A stretch of 64,000 nucleotides of DNA, from the NCBI GenBank assembly GCA_964035545.1, contig OZ037773.1:2236751-2300750 (forward strand). The letters run 5' to 3'. Below, piece by piece: positions 12,666 to 25,600 of the stretch. Positions within the stretch are counted from its first letter, which is position 1, and each line of letters begins with the position of its first letter. The notes under the pieces were generated by a model, which saw only the letters and a program-made list of their open reading frames with translations, ran no database searches and was not told where the DNA came from. The stretch is from Bugula neritina (taxonomy: Eukaryota > Bryozoa > Gymnolaemata > Cheilostomatida > Bugulidae). Position numbers and translations under genes: made by a program.

Positions 12666-15600
12666 ATGAGCGGGTCATGTGACGTGGAAACTCGTGGATT
12701 AGTTCACACGCTGCCACCTCAGGTCACACTGGCCTCTCAGGCTACTCCGTCTTCGGTGGCTGCGAGAAAACGCAAGAGTGCCTCCGAGTTTATCGCATCA
12801 GCCACACCGAAAAACACAAAGTCGAGTCAAAGGCTGTCTGGTGCTGCCGTCACAGCTGACCCCGCAGTGGGTAGCCCGCTGCTGAATAACCTCTCTCTCA
12901 ACACCAGTCTATCACTACCAATCAACTATAACGATCTCAACAACAACAGCAATCGTGACGCTGCCGCTAGCAGCGATGCTGTGGCCGGTGAGTCCGCTCT
13001 TTCTAATAGCAAGCATCTTATCACGGCAATAGCAAACATCTCTCTCGAATTTGCATAAGTAGTTTGTAGTCTTTTCCAGAGTGAAGTACGTCACTGTAGG
13101 CCTGCCTGAGTTGTTGTTTCTATTCTCTCGCCTTGTTTACTAGAGTTGGTTGGGTCTGAGGTTTTGTGGTAAATATGTTATGGTTGTTTACTTGCTTTCC
13201 CTCTGTTGCCAATATTTATACTACTACTATTACTGCTACTACTATTCTACTATTACTACTACTACTACTATTACTCTACTACCACTACTGCTACTACTAC
13301 TATATACTACTACCACTACTGCTGCTGTTACTGCTGCTGCTATTTGTGTCACTGATGTCGCAGGTGTTATTGTGGTCATCATTAAAGTCATAGGTCTATT
13401 CTTGGATTGTTTACCACTCATTACCCAGGGCTGAATGTTTATCTTGATAAGTGTAATAGCACGTGTTTACAGTAGCCGTCCACCATTTGTTAACCAGACT
13501 GTTGGCCTCTGCACCTCTCCGGAATTCACCACTCTAAATAAAGTAACTGAGTGAATTGGGGAGAAGTTAAATTCTCATCAAAGTCTCTTGCGCACCGGCT
13601 ATCGGCTATTATTGTGTTATGTTATCAGTGAGGATGTTTCCCTGCTTCAGTTGACAATATCCTAGGCACCTGTCATAATACTTGGCCAGTGGTGTCTCCC
13701 TCATCCATGTTCTCACTCGGCTAGCCAACAAACAGAGCGTTGTCATGGCGATGCTTCAACATTGGTTTACTGCTATGATTAATGGTGTTATTTTTCTGGT
13801 GAGACGTTTAGTCGTTTACAGTGAAAGGCCTGGCTGCAGTAATTGTCCTTGGTTATTGTTGGCCTGATTATGTAAAGGGCATCCAGTGCTTGTATTCAAG
13901 TGATGGTCTTCCTAATATAGTATTAGCAATGGTAGTAGTAGTAGTACTAGTACTAGTACTAGCAATGGTAGTAGTAGTGGTGGTAGTGCTAGTTTTGAAG
14001 CTGGTGGTAGCATTGAAACTACTGGGATGTCCCAATTGTTTACTTTTTTCACAGAGCAGTAAATACTATGTTTCACGTATTAGTTTAGTGTTGATCACTA
14101 TTTTACACAGTCGTTGGAACAGTTGTTCTATTGAAGGTTGCTCTTCTTTCACATCAGTTTAAAGCATTTGTCACCATTTGATTCTGTTAGTTGTAAAGCT
14201 ACTGTTAGTTGTAAAGCTACTGTTAGTTTAGTGTGAGGTTTATCAGTTAGTGAAGGTAGTTTGTGTTGATCAATCAACTCTCAGCCACTCAATGCTTTAA
14301 GCCGACACAACAGCAGCCGTGCGCTCACCGTGCAACGTAAACCTTCCATCCTACGCAATACATTCGTATATAGTGAAGGTTACGGCTAGTAGTAAACACG
14401 CGCTCTACAGGCTTATCGCTGTGAGTGATGATTATTTGGCCCCGTGCCAATACATTCATTGCCTCTGTTAGGTTACTAGCCTGGATGTATTTTTATTTGG
14501 TGCGGCATGCATATTGTACCCGCACTTGGTGTGTATGTAATATTAAACTTACAACTGTCGTCTGCTCATTTGGTGAGGTCGGCTCGTACTATTCCCAGTT
14601 TAAAAAGGTAACTTCACAGTTCAGCAACATCCCATCATTACATATTTTAGTTTGAACCATTAAAGGTGATGACCCCACTTTTTTACTGATACATTGACAC
14701 TCACTTACAGATCAACACACACTTCAGTAGTACTCTCAGTCCAGTAGTACTCTCAGTCCAGTAGTACACACAGTCCAGTAGTACTCTCAGTCCAGTAGTA
14801 CTCTCAGTCCAGTAGTGCTCTCAGTCCAGTAGTACTCACAGTCCAGTAGTACTCTCAGTCCAGTAGTACTCTCAGTCCAGTAGTCCTCTCAGTACAGTAG
14901 TACTCTCAGTCCAGTAGTGCTCTCAGTCCAGTAGTACTCTCAGTCCAGTAGTACTCTCAGTCCAGTAGTACTCTCAGTCCAGTAGTCCTCTCAGTACAGT
15001 AGTACTCTCAGTCCAGTAGTGGATGTTTGTGTTGAGATTTATTCTTGAAGAGGAAATACACCTATCTAAACCCAATTGCCTAGAAAATAAGTTTTACCCA
15101 TGGATATTTTCAGAGTTTTGTGATGGAGAAATGTCACCAGCCAAAACTGGGTCCTTGTTTTCACCCACATTTCGGTTTCCGGAGAACGGGAGTTCAAATG
15201 GCGGCTCCAGACCCGTGACTCCCAGCCGGTCTCAGAACGGGACGCAGTCAGCGAGTCAGACGCCGGAAGACAGCAACTCTAGGCAACAGCGGCATGGACA
15301 GCAGCAATGCAATCATAGTGATGACGTGTTTATGTCCAGCAGCCACTCTACAGCTGAGGTGAGTTACCAGGTGTCTCTGCTACTCCAGCATCACTTCAGT
15401 ACTGCAGCAGAGTGTTTCAGCTGTAGCTGCCCATTCAATGCGCGCTGACTTTATTTACTACAGGCTGTCTGTCAATGCCATTATTATTGGATAGTCTGGT
15501 GATTGTCAACAGTGATATGCTAACTAAAGGGTAGCCATTGTTTATATTTAGTCATCATTAATTGATGCCTTCAATTGTATACCTTAACACCTACAGTACC

Positions 15601-18600
15601 TTAACATCTACACTACCTTAACACCTACAGTACCTTAACATCTACAGTACCTTAACACCTACAGTACCTTAACATCTACACTACCTTAACACCTACAGTA
15701 CCTTAACATCTACAATACCTTAACACCTACAGTACCTTAACATCTACACTACCTTAACACCTACATTACCTTAACACCTACAGTACCTTAACATCTACAA
15801 TACCTTAACACCTATAGTACCCTAACATCATCCAGGTAGCTATTTTCCTCTAACCTTTCACTTGGTCCTCTGTTTACTCAACACTTCACATTCTGATGGC
15901 AAGCTATAAACTCATTGTTTACATTCTAAATACTCACCAGTTGTTTCAACTGTCAGCATCTAACCTTTTACTTCATGTCAAAATCTGTTAACATGTAATA
16001 TTCCTCCTGCCATCTATCAGAATATTGTCGCCATGTAATATTACTCTTAGCATTTACTCCAAATCAGAGGCTTTTTAAAAAGTGTTGGGCTCAGCAATCA
16101 CTTTCCCACCCTAACAGTAACATAATAATACGTTATATTATAACATACAGAGTGATATTGCTGGTGCAATGCTATAGGCTATATTTCCCCTCTCTTTATC
16201 TCTGTATTTCTTTACAGGTCACATCTCCACAGCTGCTGACATACCCCAAACCTGTCACTGAACGTTGTGCTGCCAACTGTGAGAAAGGTAACTGACTTAC
16301 TAAGTGTTTACTTGAGGGTTTCCTTTACTCTTCTGTCTTTTTACTCCCTTCTTGTGTCACCCTGTCCAATATGTTCTCATCGCCTTGATGATGACTGAGG
16401 CAATATCATTCTGCATAATATATTATGTAATCCAAGTCTCTCACTGGAGCCTGTTTCCTGCCACCAATGCTCTGCTTTTGCTGGTAAAATAGTGGTTTTG
16501 TGTCATTTGAGGTAGAAACAGGTTGGAATGAAGATTTAAATCATTATAGCACCATGAGAAGGGGGTCACACTGTAACACTCTGTGTAACTACTACCTAAC
16601 ACTCTGTGTAACTACTACCTAACACTCTGTGTAACTACTACCTAACACTCTGTGTAACTACTACCTAATACTCTGTGTAACTACTACCTAACACTCTGTG
16701 TAACTACTACCTAACACTCTGTGTAACTACTACCTAACACTCTGTGTAACTACTACCTAACACTCTGTGTAACTACTACCTAACACTCTGTGTAACTACT
16801 ACCTAACGCCTGTGTGTGTTTTTGTCAGGCTATACGGGAGACAACTCCCTGTGTTCGCCGTACATGTATTATGATATGCCCACCTCGGCCTCTGAGCTCT
16901 ACACAGAAGCAGACGATGAGGTGAATATGTCTCAGGATGAGGCTCCCGAAGAGAGCGAGGAATTTGACGAATGGGCAGTTGACCCGTAAGTTATCTCCCC
17001 CGTTCAAATAAGTTTCTGAAACAGTTGCCAGTCCAACTTTTCTTTCAGGTTTTGTTTCTTCAGGGGAGCTAACTCCCAGTTTTCCTCCCGCAGGTTCTAC
17101 TTTATACGCACACTACCGCCGTTGGAGACGGTGCTACGGAGTAAGGTGCCCGCACTGCCATTCAAAACTCGGTCTACTCCTAAGTTCTCCTTAGTCCTTG
17201 ACCTTGACGAGACTCTGGTTCACTGCAGTCTTCAGAAGTTGTCGGGTGCCTCCTTCAGCTTCCCAGTTTTCTTCCAGGGAGAAGATTATGAGGTGAGGTT
17301 ACACTTTGCCCCTTGACTCACAGCTTCATGCTTGTCACACCACAGTACTAGTCACACCACAGTACTAGTCACACTACAGTACTAGTCACACCACAGTACT
17401 AGTCACAGTACACTGCTAGTCACACCACAGTACTAGTCACACTACTGTGCACTATATACTATGTAACTATACTATGCTATTTACTATAAGATATCCTAAA
17501 CTCTACTACACTGCACTACCCAGCTGTGATATGCAGAGCTATACTAATTAAAGATACACATTATAGAGTGCTACAGGCTTTATGCTCTTCTCTATAAATT
17601 ATACTGGTACGTGTTTTGCTGGTGCCTCTCCTTTCTAAAATACATTCTGTCCACATTTACTATGTATCTCATGTATCATTTGCCGTGTAGCAATCAAAAG
17701 TAGATAACTTTAAAGAAAAGTTACCTTTTAAATAGTTTCAACCTTTACGTATTTTAAGCCGATGGCATCTTGTTGGTTGTTGAAGGTGTTTGTGAGGACA
17801 CGCCCATATTACCGTCAATTCCTGGAACACGTGTCGAAGATGTTTGAGGTGATATTGTTCACGGCCAGCAAGAAGGTGTACGCTGATGCCCTAGTGAACC
17901 TGCTGGACCCTCAGAAGAAGTGGATTAAGTGAGATGTTTTACTATGAGAAAACCACAAGAGTGACTTTACATGCTTGTTAGATATAGTTTTACTGTTCTA
18001 TTGTAATATTTTATTATTATTCTAAATTACTATATATTATATTGCATTGTGTGTGACTGTATTATGGTCATCATGTATAGTACACCATGGTGGCACATTT
18101 ACCTATATATAATATATTTCATGTAGCACCTTTACTTATAAACGAAATGTATATCAATTGTGCTGCATATATTTCCGTATAATGGGTAAATTTGGAGTTA
18201 TTTTGTACTCCTATGCTTGGTCAGTGCAGCTTTCATATAATGTAGGTTTAATTAACCCTTCTGGATTTGTTCACTTGATGTTCAGCTGCAGAGTCTAGTT
18301 TGTTTACTACCTGCATTCACACTGCTCTATATTATGTGAATGAGTCACCTACCCTAATGCCAGCATTTCCTCTTTCCATGACCTCTAAATGTACTGTTTC
18401 AGGCACCGTCTATTTAGAGAGCATTGCATCTGTGTAAATAGCAACTATATCAAAGACCTGACCATCCTAGGCCGGGAGCTGAATAAAACCATCATCATTG
18501 ACAACTCGCCCCAAGCCTTTGGCTATCACGTGAGTGTCACAGCTCTGTGTTCCCTGGCTTAGACATATCTGTCCACCAGCAACCTCTGTGTGCACCTGGT

Positions 18601-19365
18601 GATAGGTTTTGGAGCTTTTTATTCTTTTTGGGAATAATCTCCCTTGTTCACAGCCTGTGATTTCTACAGTAAAAACATTCCTGTTTGTTTTCCACCCTTG
18701 TTAGAGTGGGACAACTCCAACATATATAATTGATTTGTAGATAAGCAATGGAATACCCATAGAGAGCTGGTTTGACAACCCGGATGACACGGAGCTGTTG
18801 AAGCTCATCCCGTTTCTGCAGAAGCTGCACGAATACGTAAGTGTATTTCCTGTCAGGACGGGAGTGTTTTAGAATAGCAGTTGGAAATGAATACAGTCAG
18901 TTTTATCTTGTTGGGATTAGATTCTGATTATTGGAAGACGAAATGTGTGATTGACTTTTGTAACTATGCCGTAGCTTCTTGGAAGTGTTTCTGTACCATA
19001 TTTGAAGTATTCCTGTCCACTCAGTCTTTCTATCCTTGACCTATTTAAACTCATCATGTCTGCGAATCTTTAGAGAAAACTTAGTAGCTGTCAGCCAACA
19101 GTAATCTGTTAGTTTATTCTGTTTCCCCTTTGATCCCAAGATTTCTATCCAACAGTAAATCTGGTCTGAAGGATTTTTCACCAAAATATGCTTTTCAAAA
19201 ATAATATATTGAATAGAGTTGCTTGTCGGTGATTTACTGTCGGCCATATTGTTTATTCTCTCGTCTGTGTTGCAGGATGTGGAAGACGTCAGGCCATGGC
19301 TGACTGAAAAGTACAAACTCCACGAGTTGCTGGCCGCAGCTGTGCCGCCCCCATTACTGCACTAA
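12666..19365 (+). CDS. CTDSPL2: CTD small phosphatase-like protein 2 (SCP4 type)
   Basis: Nine exons: 12666-12987, 15114-15358, 16218-16287, 16829-16985, 17094-17292, 17786-17928, 18403-18529, 18741-18836 and 19276-19365. All have GT-AG sites and compatible phases. They give 482 residues; human CTDSPL2 has 466. The low-complexity N-terminal half contains a basic ARKRKS patch (possible NLS) and a [10 protein letters not shown] motif like the vertebrate IFSPVFNF. The C-terminal half is an FCP1/SCP HAD-type phosphatase. It carries catalytic [10 protein letters not shown] (about 301-310, nucleophile Asp301), then [19 protein letters not shown], and [13 protein letters not shown] followed by [10 protein letters not shown]. 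The family removes phosphate from Ser/Thr in nuclear substrates, including RNA polymerase II CTD and SMADs. Introns 1, 2, 3 and 5 are loaded with short tandem repeats. Confidence 0.95.
13200..13345. repeat. (ACT)n-like trinucleotide repeat, CTDSPL2 intron 1
   Basis: Imperfect CTACTACTATTACTGCTACT array. Two overlapping plus-strand frames stay open through it because of composition only. A GTAGTAGTACTAG-type tract of the same intron lies at about 13918-14000. Confidence 0.85.
14722..15020. repeat. 17-bp minisatellite, CTDSPL2 intron 1
   Basis: About 17 units of AGTCCAGTAGTACTCTC with scattered ACACA, GTGCT and GTCCT variants. A five-unit higher-order pattern is visible (CAGTACAG recurring at about 14890 and 14993). 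It ends 93 bases before exon 2. Confidence 0.95.
15586..15832. repeat. 17-bp minisatellite, CTDSPL2 intron 2
   Basis: Alternating units ACCTTAACACCTACAGT and ACCTTAACATCTACAGT, about 14 copies. The C/T alternation suggests that dimers were the unit of amplification. Confidence 0.95.
16566..16807. repeat. 23-bp minisatellite ending just before exon 4 of CTDSPL2
   Basis: About ten nearly perfect units built from AACACTCTGTG and TAACTACTACCT. The array ends about 20 bases from the 3' splice site at 16828, so it occupies the branch-point and polypyrimidine neighbourhood. Confidence 0.95.
17336..17450. repeat. 17-bp minisatellite, CTDSPL2 intron 5
   Basis: About six to seven units of ACCACAGTACTAGTCAC. 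It starts about 45 bases after the exon 5 donor at 17293. Confidence 0.9.
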
Positions 19366-22300
19366 TCCGGCGCATTTGACTCTCAGGCTAACCGTTTCAC
19401 TAGTTGGGGACGGTCAAGCTGGCCCCCTTTCTATGTGATTAAAGAATTGAGTACTTTGGACTCTACTTGTCGCGATTCACTCGCACTATCATCCAGTCCC
19501 GGTTTTCTTACTAAAATTGTACAGAGATTGAGTATAGACTGCCCCAAGCATATGTATAGTACGTCATGTGTAGGCAACTTCCAGTCACGTGTGTTAAACT
19601 GCCAGAGTTACATGGTCAGTATAGTGTGTAACAGGCTTGTTCTATACCCCCCCCCCCCCTTCTCTTATATATATATACTAGTTCACTTGTACACCAGCTC
19701 AACTACACAGATCTGGTTGTAGATATACCTAACCTACACCATATCATACTCTGTATTTTTGTATTTCATGTAAATACCACGCTTCATCTTTTGCCCTTGG
19801 CTTTGTTCAGTCCTTGACCCCTCTTCATTCTGAGGCTCAGGCATGCGGCAGCGGTGATGCTGCCGATTGCAGACAATAAGTGGCCTGTTGATCTCGAGCT
19901 TGGTTTCCTCCAGGGCCAGAGTCGTGTTTATTGTCTATGCAAAGGGGTCTATGTATTAGCTCACAGATATCATATATAGTGTCTATGTTTAATTAGTAGT
20001 TTTAGAATTCTCTTACAATGTGTTTTATGATTTTATTGCATTAATCAAAACCTTTTCAATTCTAATTGCATTTACATTCAATTTTCTATACTGTAAAGGT
20101 TGGCTTATTTTTAATAATTTTGACAAAACTTACAATTTTTATGCAAAAAAAATTGTACTCCTTACTCAGACCCAATTTAACTAACTAGTTCGTTCTAATG
20201 TTTTCCAAAAAGAATACTTGTAAATTTCTTACAAAATACTGTTTATAAATTTGTTGGCTGTAATTTTATTAGCTATTACTCATCATATACTGTTGCTTTC
20301 TGGTTAGACTACATGCGTTACTGATGTGCATTTCCACACACACTACCAAAATAATATATTCTGTATATTATCTATCCTTCTATTTTTATATTATATTATC
20401 AAAATTTACTCTACTTAGATAAATAAAGACTTTAATCACAAGACGGTTGTTGTGTCATGTACCAGTTTTATAAGCAACTAGGAAATCTACTGCAATCCCC
20501 TGTCCACAGTTCACAAAAATGTGGTACTCTTCTTGGAGTTATCTGTCCTACAAATCAAAGAGTGATTACTATGAAGATCTATTCTAGGATAAGTGGAGAA
20601 TTTTTATTAAGTTGAACTGCTTGAAAGCACAGGTTCTAATGTTATATACAACTCTGTGATATTTAGGATTTGTCTCCTCATCATACTTGTGTATAATACC
20701 TCAGCAGTAACAAAGATTTCATCAAACTGTAAATTAATGCGATGGTGGCTTAATAAATTCCAGGAGTTTTGTATTATATATATCGCATATATAGTATATG
20801 CTTGGTGGGTTTGTTAGAGAGAATAGTCTCCCTACAACTTGTAGTTTTATTCTACTTGGCATTTGTCGGCACCGATCTTTGAAATCTCTCAATAACCAGA
20901 AGCATGGATTGCTGGACAGTTCTTGCTAACTCACTGAAGTATAAATTCTCCCGTCTCTGTGAGGACCCCTAGTGGTAGGGTTTTTAGGTAGGCTTACCAG
21001 CACAATGCAATTAGGGTCAGGAACCCTTATTGACAACTGCAAAGGTCACTCACTATAATAATAAAATAAAGTTTGAAATTGTATATTCTAATAATATCAT
21101 ATGTACACAGGTCTGAATTACAGTTAAAAAACTTATTTAATCATACTGTTAAATAATAATTAAAAGCTCATAGCATGAAAACTACTTCAAATTAAGATTT
21201 TTCCGAATGAAACAAGTCAATGAAATATTGTAGCATGGGTAAAACTTAAGTTGCATTTATGACGCGTCAATGTAGTAAAAAACAATTGGTTGTCATGAAT
21301 TATTGATCGTAGGCATATACTTGATACTTTATATTGCTAACAGGCAGTCAACGATGTCAAATGAGTCTAAACCACTTTTGTGAAAATTAATTTTGAATTT
21401 TACATGATCATATCATGGAAAGTAAGATGATTATTGGACTATAATATAAGCTATGTAATGTTGTACATGCTCAAATAGATAAATTCTTTTAAAAGTCTTT
21501 TAATCCTCTTTCAAATATTCTTCTCCAAGTACCTGTATAATTATGGTTTGTATGTTAAATTCAACTGGTACCACCAACAACTAAAATAAAGTTTAATAAG
21601 TGACTTCTGTTCTCTATTGAGGACCTAATATTTGCTGAATCAACCTGTAAGCATGATTATGTGGGTACCTGATAACACATTATACATTATATAAAAATGC
21701 AATGACTTTCCATATGAATGTAACTTGACAAGTTATCTGATAATAGATAGCCTATATATAGACATATTTCTGTTTTTCTACAAATATTTTATGCAATGCG
21801 AGACATTATATAATGCTGATTAAAATCAGCGAGACAAATGCTTTCCTGTGCCATTTTTACCTGGGCCATTATTACCTGTGCCATTTTTACCTGGGCCATT
21901 ATTACCTGTGCCATTATTACCGGACACTAAAAAGCTCTAATCATGAAAGAAGAGCTTTATAATCATATAATGTGTTCTAAGTTAATAAGAATTTGCTATC
22001 TGACAGGTATCATGGTTGAAGATAAACAGCTAAAACATTTATATATGTAGCAAATGCTTGTTTAGTTTAATTATCTTTTAGGGTGATTCTCATTCACTCC
22101 CACATTGTGCTGGACAAGATATGATGAGAATTTACGTTGAAAGTGTCTTTAAAATAAAATAAAATCAGGTACCTAAGAATTAGAAAGAAATGCCAAAACT
22201 AAGACCGTTTTCGCCTGATCTGTAGAAAGGGCCAGTGTTCTATATTTTCACTAGTGGAAGAAATTAGAACGCTGATGCAATCATATAGCAGCTTTTTCTT

Positions 22301-22684
22301 TACATTTTACTTTTGAGTAGCATATCCTATTGTAAAATAAAAAGAGCCTGAATATAGTGGTATACTTTAATAGGTTGATCCGATGATAAAATCAAAGACA
22401 TTGCACATATATAAAAGATATTGTAGTAGGTTTGGTTGCTTCACATGAGTTGTATAGAGCCTACGAGGGCAACCTGGGCACTGGAGCATCTCAAATGAAG
22501 AAGAGTGATTAATCACATGTTTAGTAGCTGAGACTTGAATAGCACAGAGCTTCCACCTAGTCAATACTCATTTCGATTCTCTCAGTCACCCTCACGGTGC
22601 TACTTGTAGCTGACTCAATTATAACTGGTAATGCTGTCGCTGGCTCTTTAGGCAGCCTTTTAAGGCACACACTTGTAATGCATT
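19366..22684. other. CTDSPL2 3' UTR and intergenic spacer
   Basis: The likely 3' UTR runs to an AATAAA signal at 20422-20427. The rest is AT-rich, with a small tandem repeat at about 21840-21922 (TGCCATTTTTACCTGGGCC and variants). No further gene was seen before the transporter start. Confidence 0.5.
20422..20427 (+). other. putative poly(A) signal for CTDSPL2
   Basis: A canonical AATAAA about 1.06 kb after the stop codon, the clearest candidate in this 3' region. Confidence 0.45.
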
Positions 22685-25600
22685 ATGGGGTATATAAAGT
22701 CAGCACGGAACTGGTTAATCAGGACCTGGCCTTACGTTGTGCTGGTGACAGCAATGTTGGCACACTCAATAAGTATAGGTTTTTCTTACGGTATTCTAGG
22801 AAGTTTCACTGTATCTCAGTCAAAATATCTTAACCTATCAATATACGAGAGCAGCTGGACCGGGGCCACCCATCTGTCTACATTCTTTTTAACAAGTAAG
22901 TGCATCTTAGAATTGGGCTGATCAAAGGCTATCTGCATCTTAGAATGTAGGGTAAAGTGTTATCTGCATCTTGGAATGAGAGGTGAGATGTTATCTGCAT
23001 CTTAGAATGAGTTGTGAGATGATTTCTGCATCTTAGAATAAGGAATGAAATGTTATCTGCATCTTAGAATTATAAGTGGTGAAATGCTATCTGCATCTTA
23101 GAATGTAGGGTGAAGTGTTATCTGCATCTTAGAATAAGGAATGAAAAGTTACATGTGTCTGAGAATGAGTGGTGAGGTGCTATCTACATCTTAGAACAAA
23201 TAGTGAAGTTTTACCTGCATCTTAAAATGCAGTGGTAAAGTGGAAGTTACAGTTTATGCTGACCACTTGGGAATGTAAATTTCCAATTTGTCTCAACTAC
23301 AGTTTGATGTATTAAATAATGGTTTTAATTTAAAGTTCAACCTGCAACTGATTATGAATCGTAATCTATATTTTTGCTCATAAATGCTAACAAATATCTT
23401 TTGTACTTTTTTAGTGTCAACTAAACATCCTTAGATAGTGTTTTGGTTTACTGTTTGCATTGTATAACTATGGATGATAGAAGGAAAAGTAACAGCATGA
23501 TACTTTCCTAGCTCTCATGCATGATTGTTTATTTGGGTACAACCTGTTAGCATAATATGGTATTGCATTCTAAGCTATTTAAATGCCGACTTGTGATATA
23601 AAAGTCCTGCTTTGTTAATATTTTATATATTTCTTCCAATACTTGAACTTCATTAGTTACCAAGAAGATACTTAGAAATTATTCATCCTAAATCTGCTTG
23701 CCCAAAACCACTACTTAAATTAAAGCTAAATCTACCACTGACCTAATTCTTAGATCTAACATCCATTCATTTAATATGTTATTTATACTATCCACATCAT
23801 TAAGTGCATGCATAGTCTTTACACATGAATGAATGCACACAACCTCCACTAGATCACCCTGCACCATTTTTTCTCTGCACTGTTTAAAATCCTATTGCAT
23901 GCAGTTTCCTCAATGCTTTTCTTAAATGGTGAAAATACATTATACGGTGTTAAAAAGGTGCACATTCTAAAAAGGCGTTACCTATAAGATGTATTTAGTA
24001 GTACAACAAAAGAATAATTTGGCTTTTTCTTAATTACATGGAATATCTATTTCTGATGCCCATATTATCTTCACTATGAACAGATCCAGTGTGTCTATTG
24101 ATAGTTTGAGAAGTGAAATCTTCCCATCAGAATACATGATATAAAAATATAATATACGTCACACTTGTATTATGTGATGTAACTTGGTGAATGTGCTGTA
24201 TTTTTACTGGAAGGAGACAGACTTCCTAGTAACACTAAACATATTTTAATTTAGGTCATCACTGAAATTATAAGTTGCAATTAGTAAATTCTAGACAACA
24301 GCAATAGGAATTCGCAGCTTTTTGAGATCAAGTTATTTAGAAATACAAGAATAAATTTGAACAAAACATAATATGTGGCATAGGGTAATATAATAATGAA
24401 CATATAAGTCTCACAATATAATTTTATAGCGCCGCTGACAACAGCCTTAGCTAAAAATATATCTCCAAGTTTGCTGCAAATAACGGGTGGCGTGTTGATG
24501 CTGCTCGGAGTTGGAGCTACTGCCTGGGCCAAAGAGCAGTGGCACTCCATCTTATCATTCGGCTTAGTGACAGGTTAGTGTGATTCTTTTTGTGACATGT
24601 CTATATTTCAATTGCATAGTTTGTCTAGACCTTTTATCTAGAAATCTGGGCTATGATTTACACTGTATATATCATATTAATCAATGACCATGGGTCATCG
24701 TATAGAAATGCATCGAGTTTTTCTTAACATTTTAAACAACCTTTGAGGTTCTCAAATCTCTTTCGTCCACTGAGGTGTTAACTTTTCACAAAAGCATTTG
24801 GCTATAAATGTACGTATAAATCAAGACTTTTCGAAAACTGTCAAAAACATCATTAATGAGTTGTCAGAATAAACTTTACAAACATATAAACACTCAGTTG
24901 AGAAATTTAAACTAGAACAATAGCAGAATATGACTTTAAACTAAAATAATTGTGTCTGATCATCTGAACTCTGTATCAGATGACACATGAGGTAATCTGA
25001 GGAGAATACATTATACCCAAATTCTGATTTAATTACAAATTCTTGAAATATTTTGCACTTCTTTTAAATACATAAAAACATGAGCTATAGAAATAGAATC
25101 CAATACCACTGCTTACTGTTGAAGAAAATAGCGTATTATAGCTCTCTGATAGCATGTAGTGTATATAGTGTACAGTATGTAGTTTATAGTATGTAGTGTA
25201 TAGTGATAGTATGTAGTGTATAGTAATAGCATGTAGTGTATAGTGATAGCATGTAGTGTATAGTGATAGCATGTAGTGTGTAGTGATAGTATGTAGTGTA
25301 TAGTGTATAGTATGTAGTGTATAGTGATAGCATGAAGTGCATAGTGTATAGTATGTAATGTATAGTGATAGCATGTAGTATATAGCATGTAGTGTATAGT
25401 GATAGCATGTAGTGTATAGTGATAGCATGCAGTGTATAGCATGTAGTGTATAGTGTATAGCATGTAGTGTATAGTGTGTAGTGTATAGTGGTAGCATGTA
25501 GTGTATAGTGATAGCATGTAGTATATAGCATGTAGTGTATAGTGATAGCATGTAGTGTATAGTGATAGCATGCAGTGTATAGCATGTAGTGTATAGTGAT

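Noticed and set aside
14722-16807. Direct repeats considered as a CRISPR-like array
   Set aside because: There are no unique spacers; the units are contiguous. The context is an animal intron.
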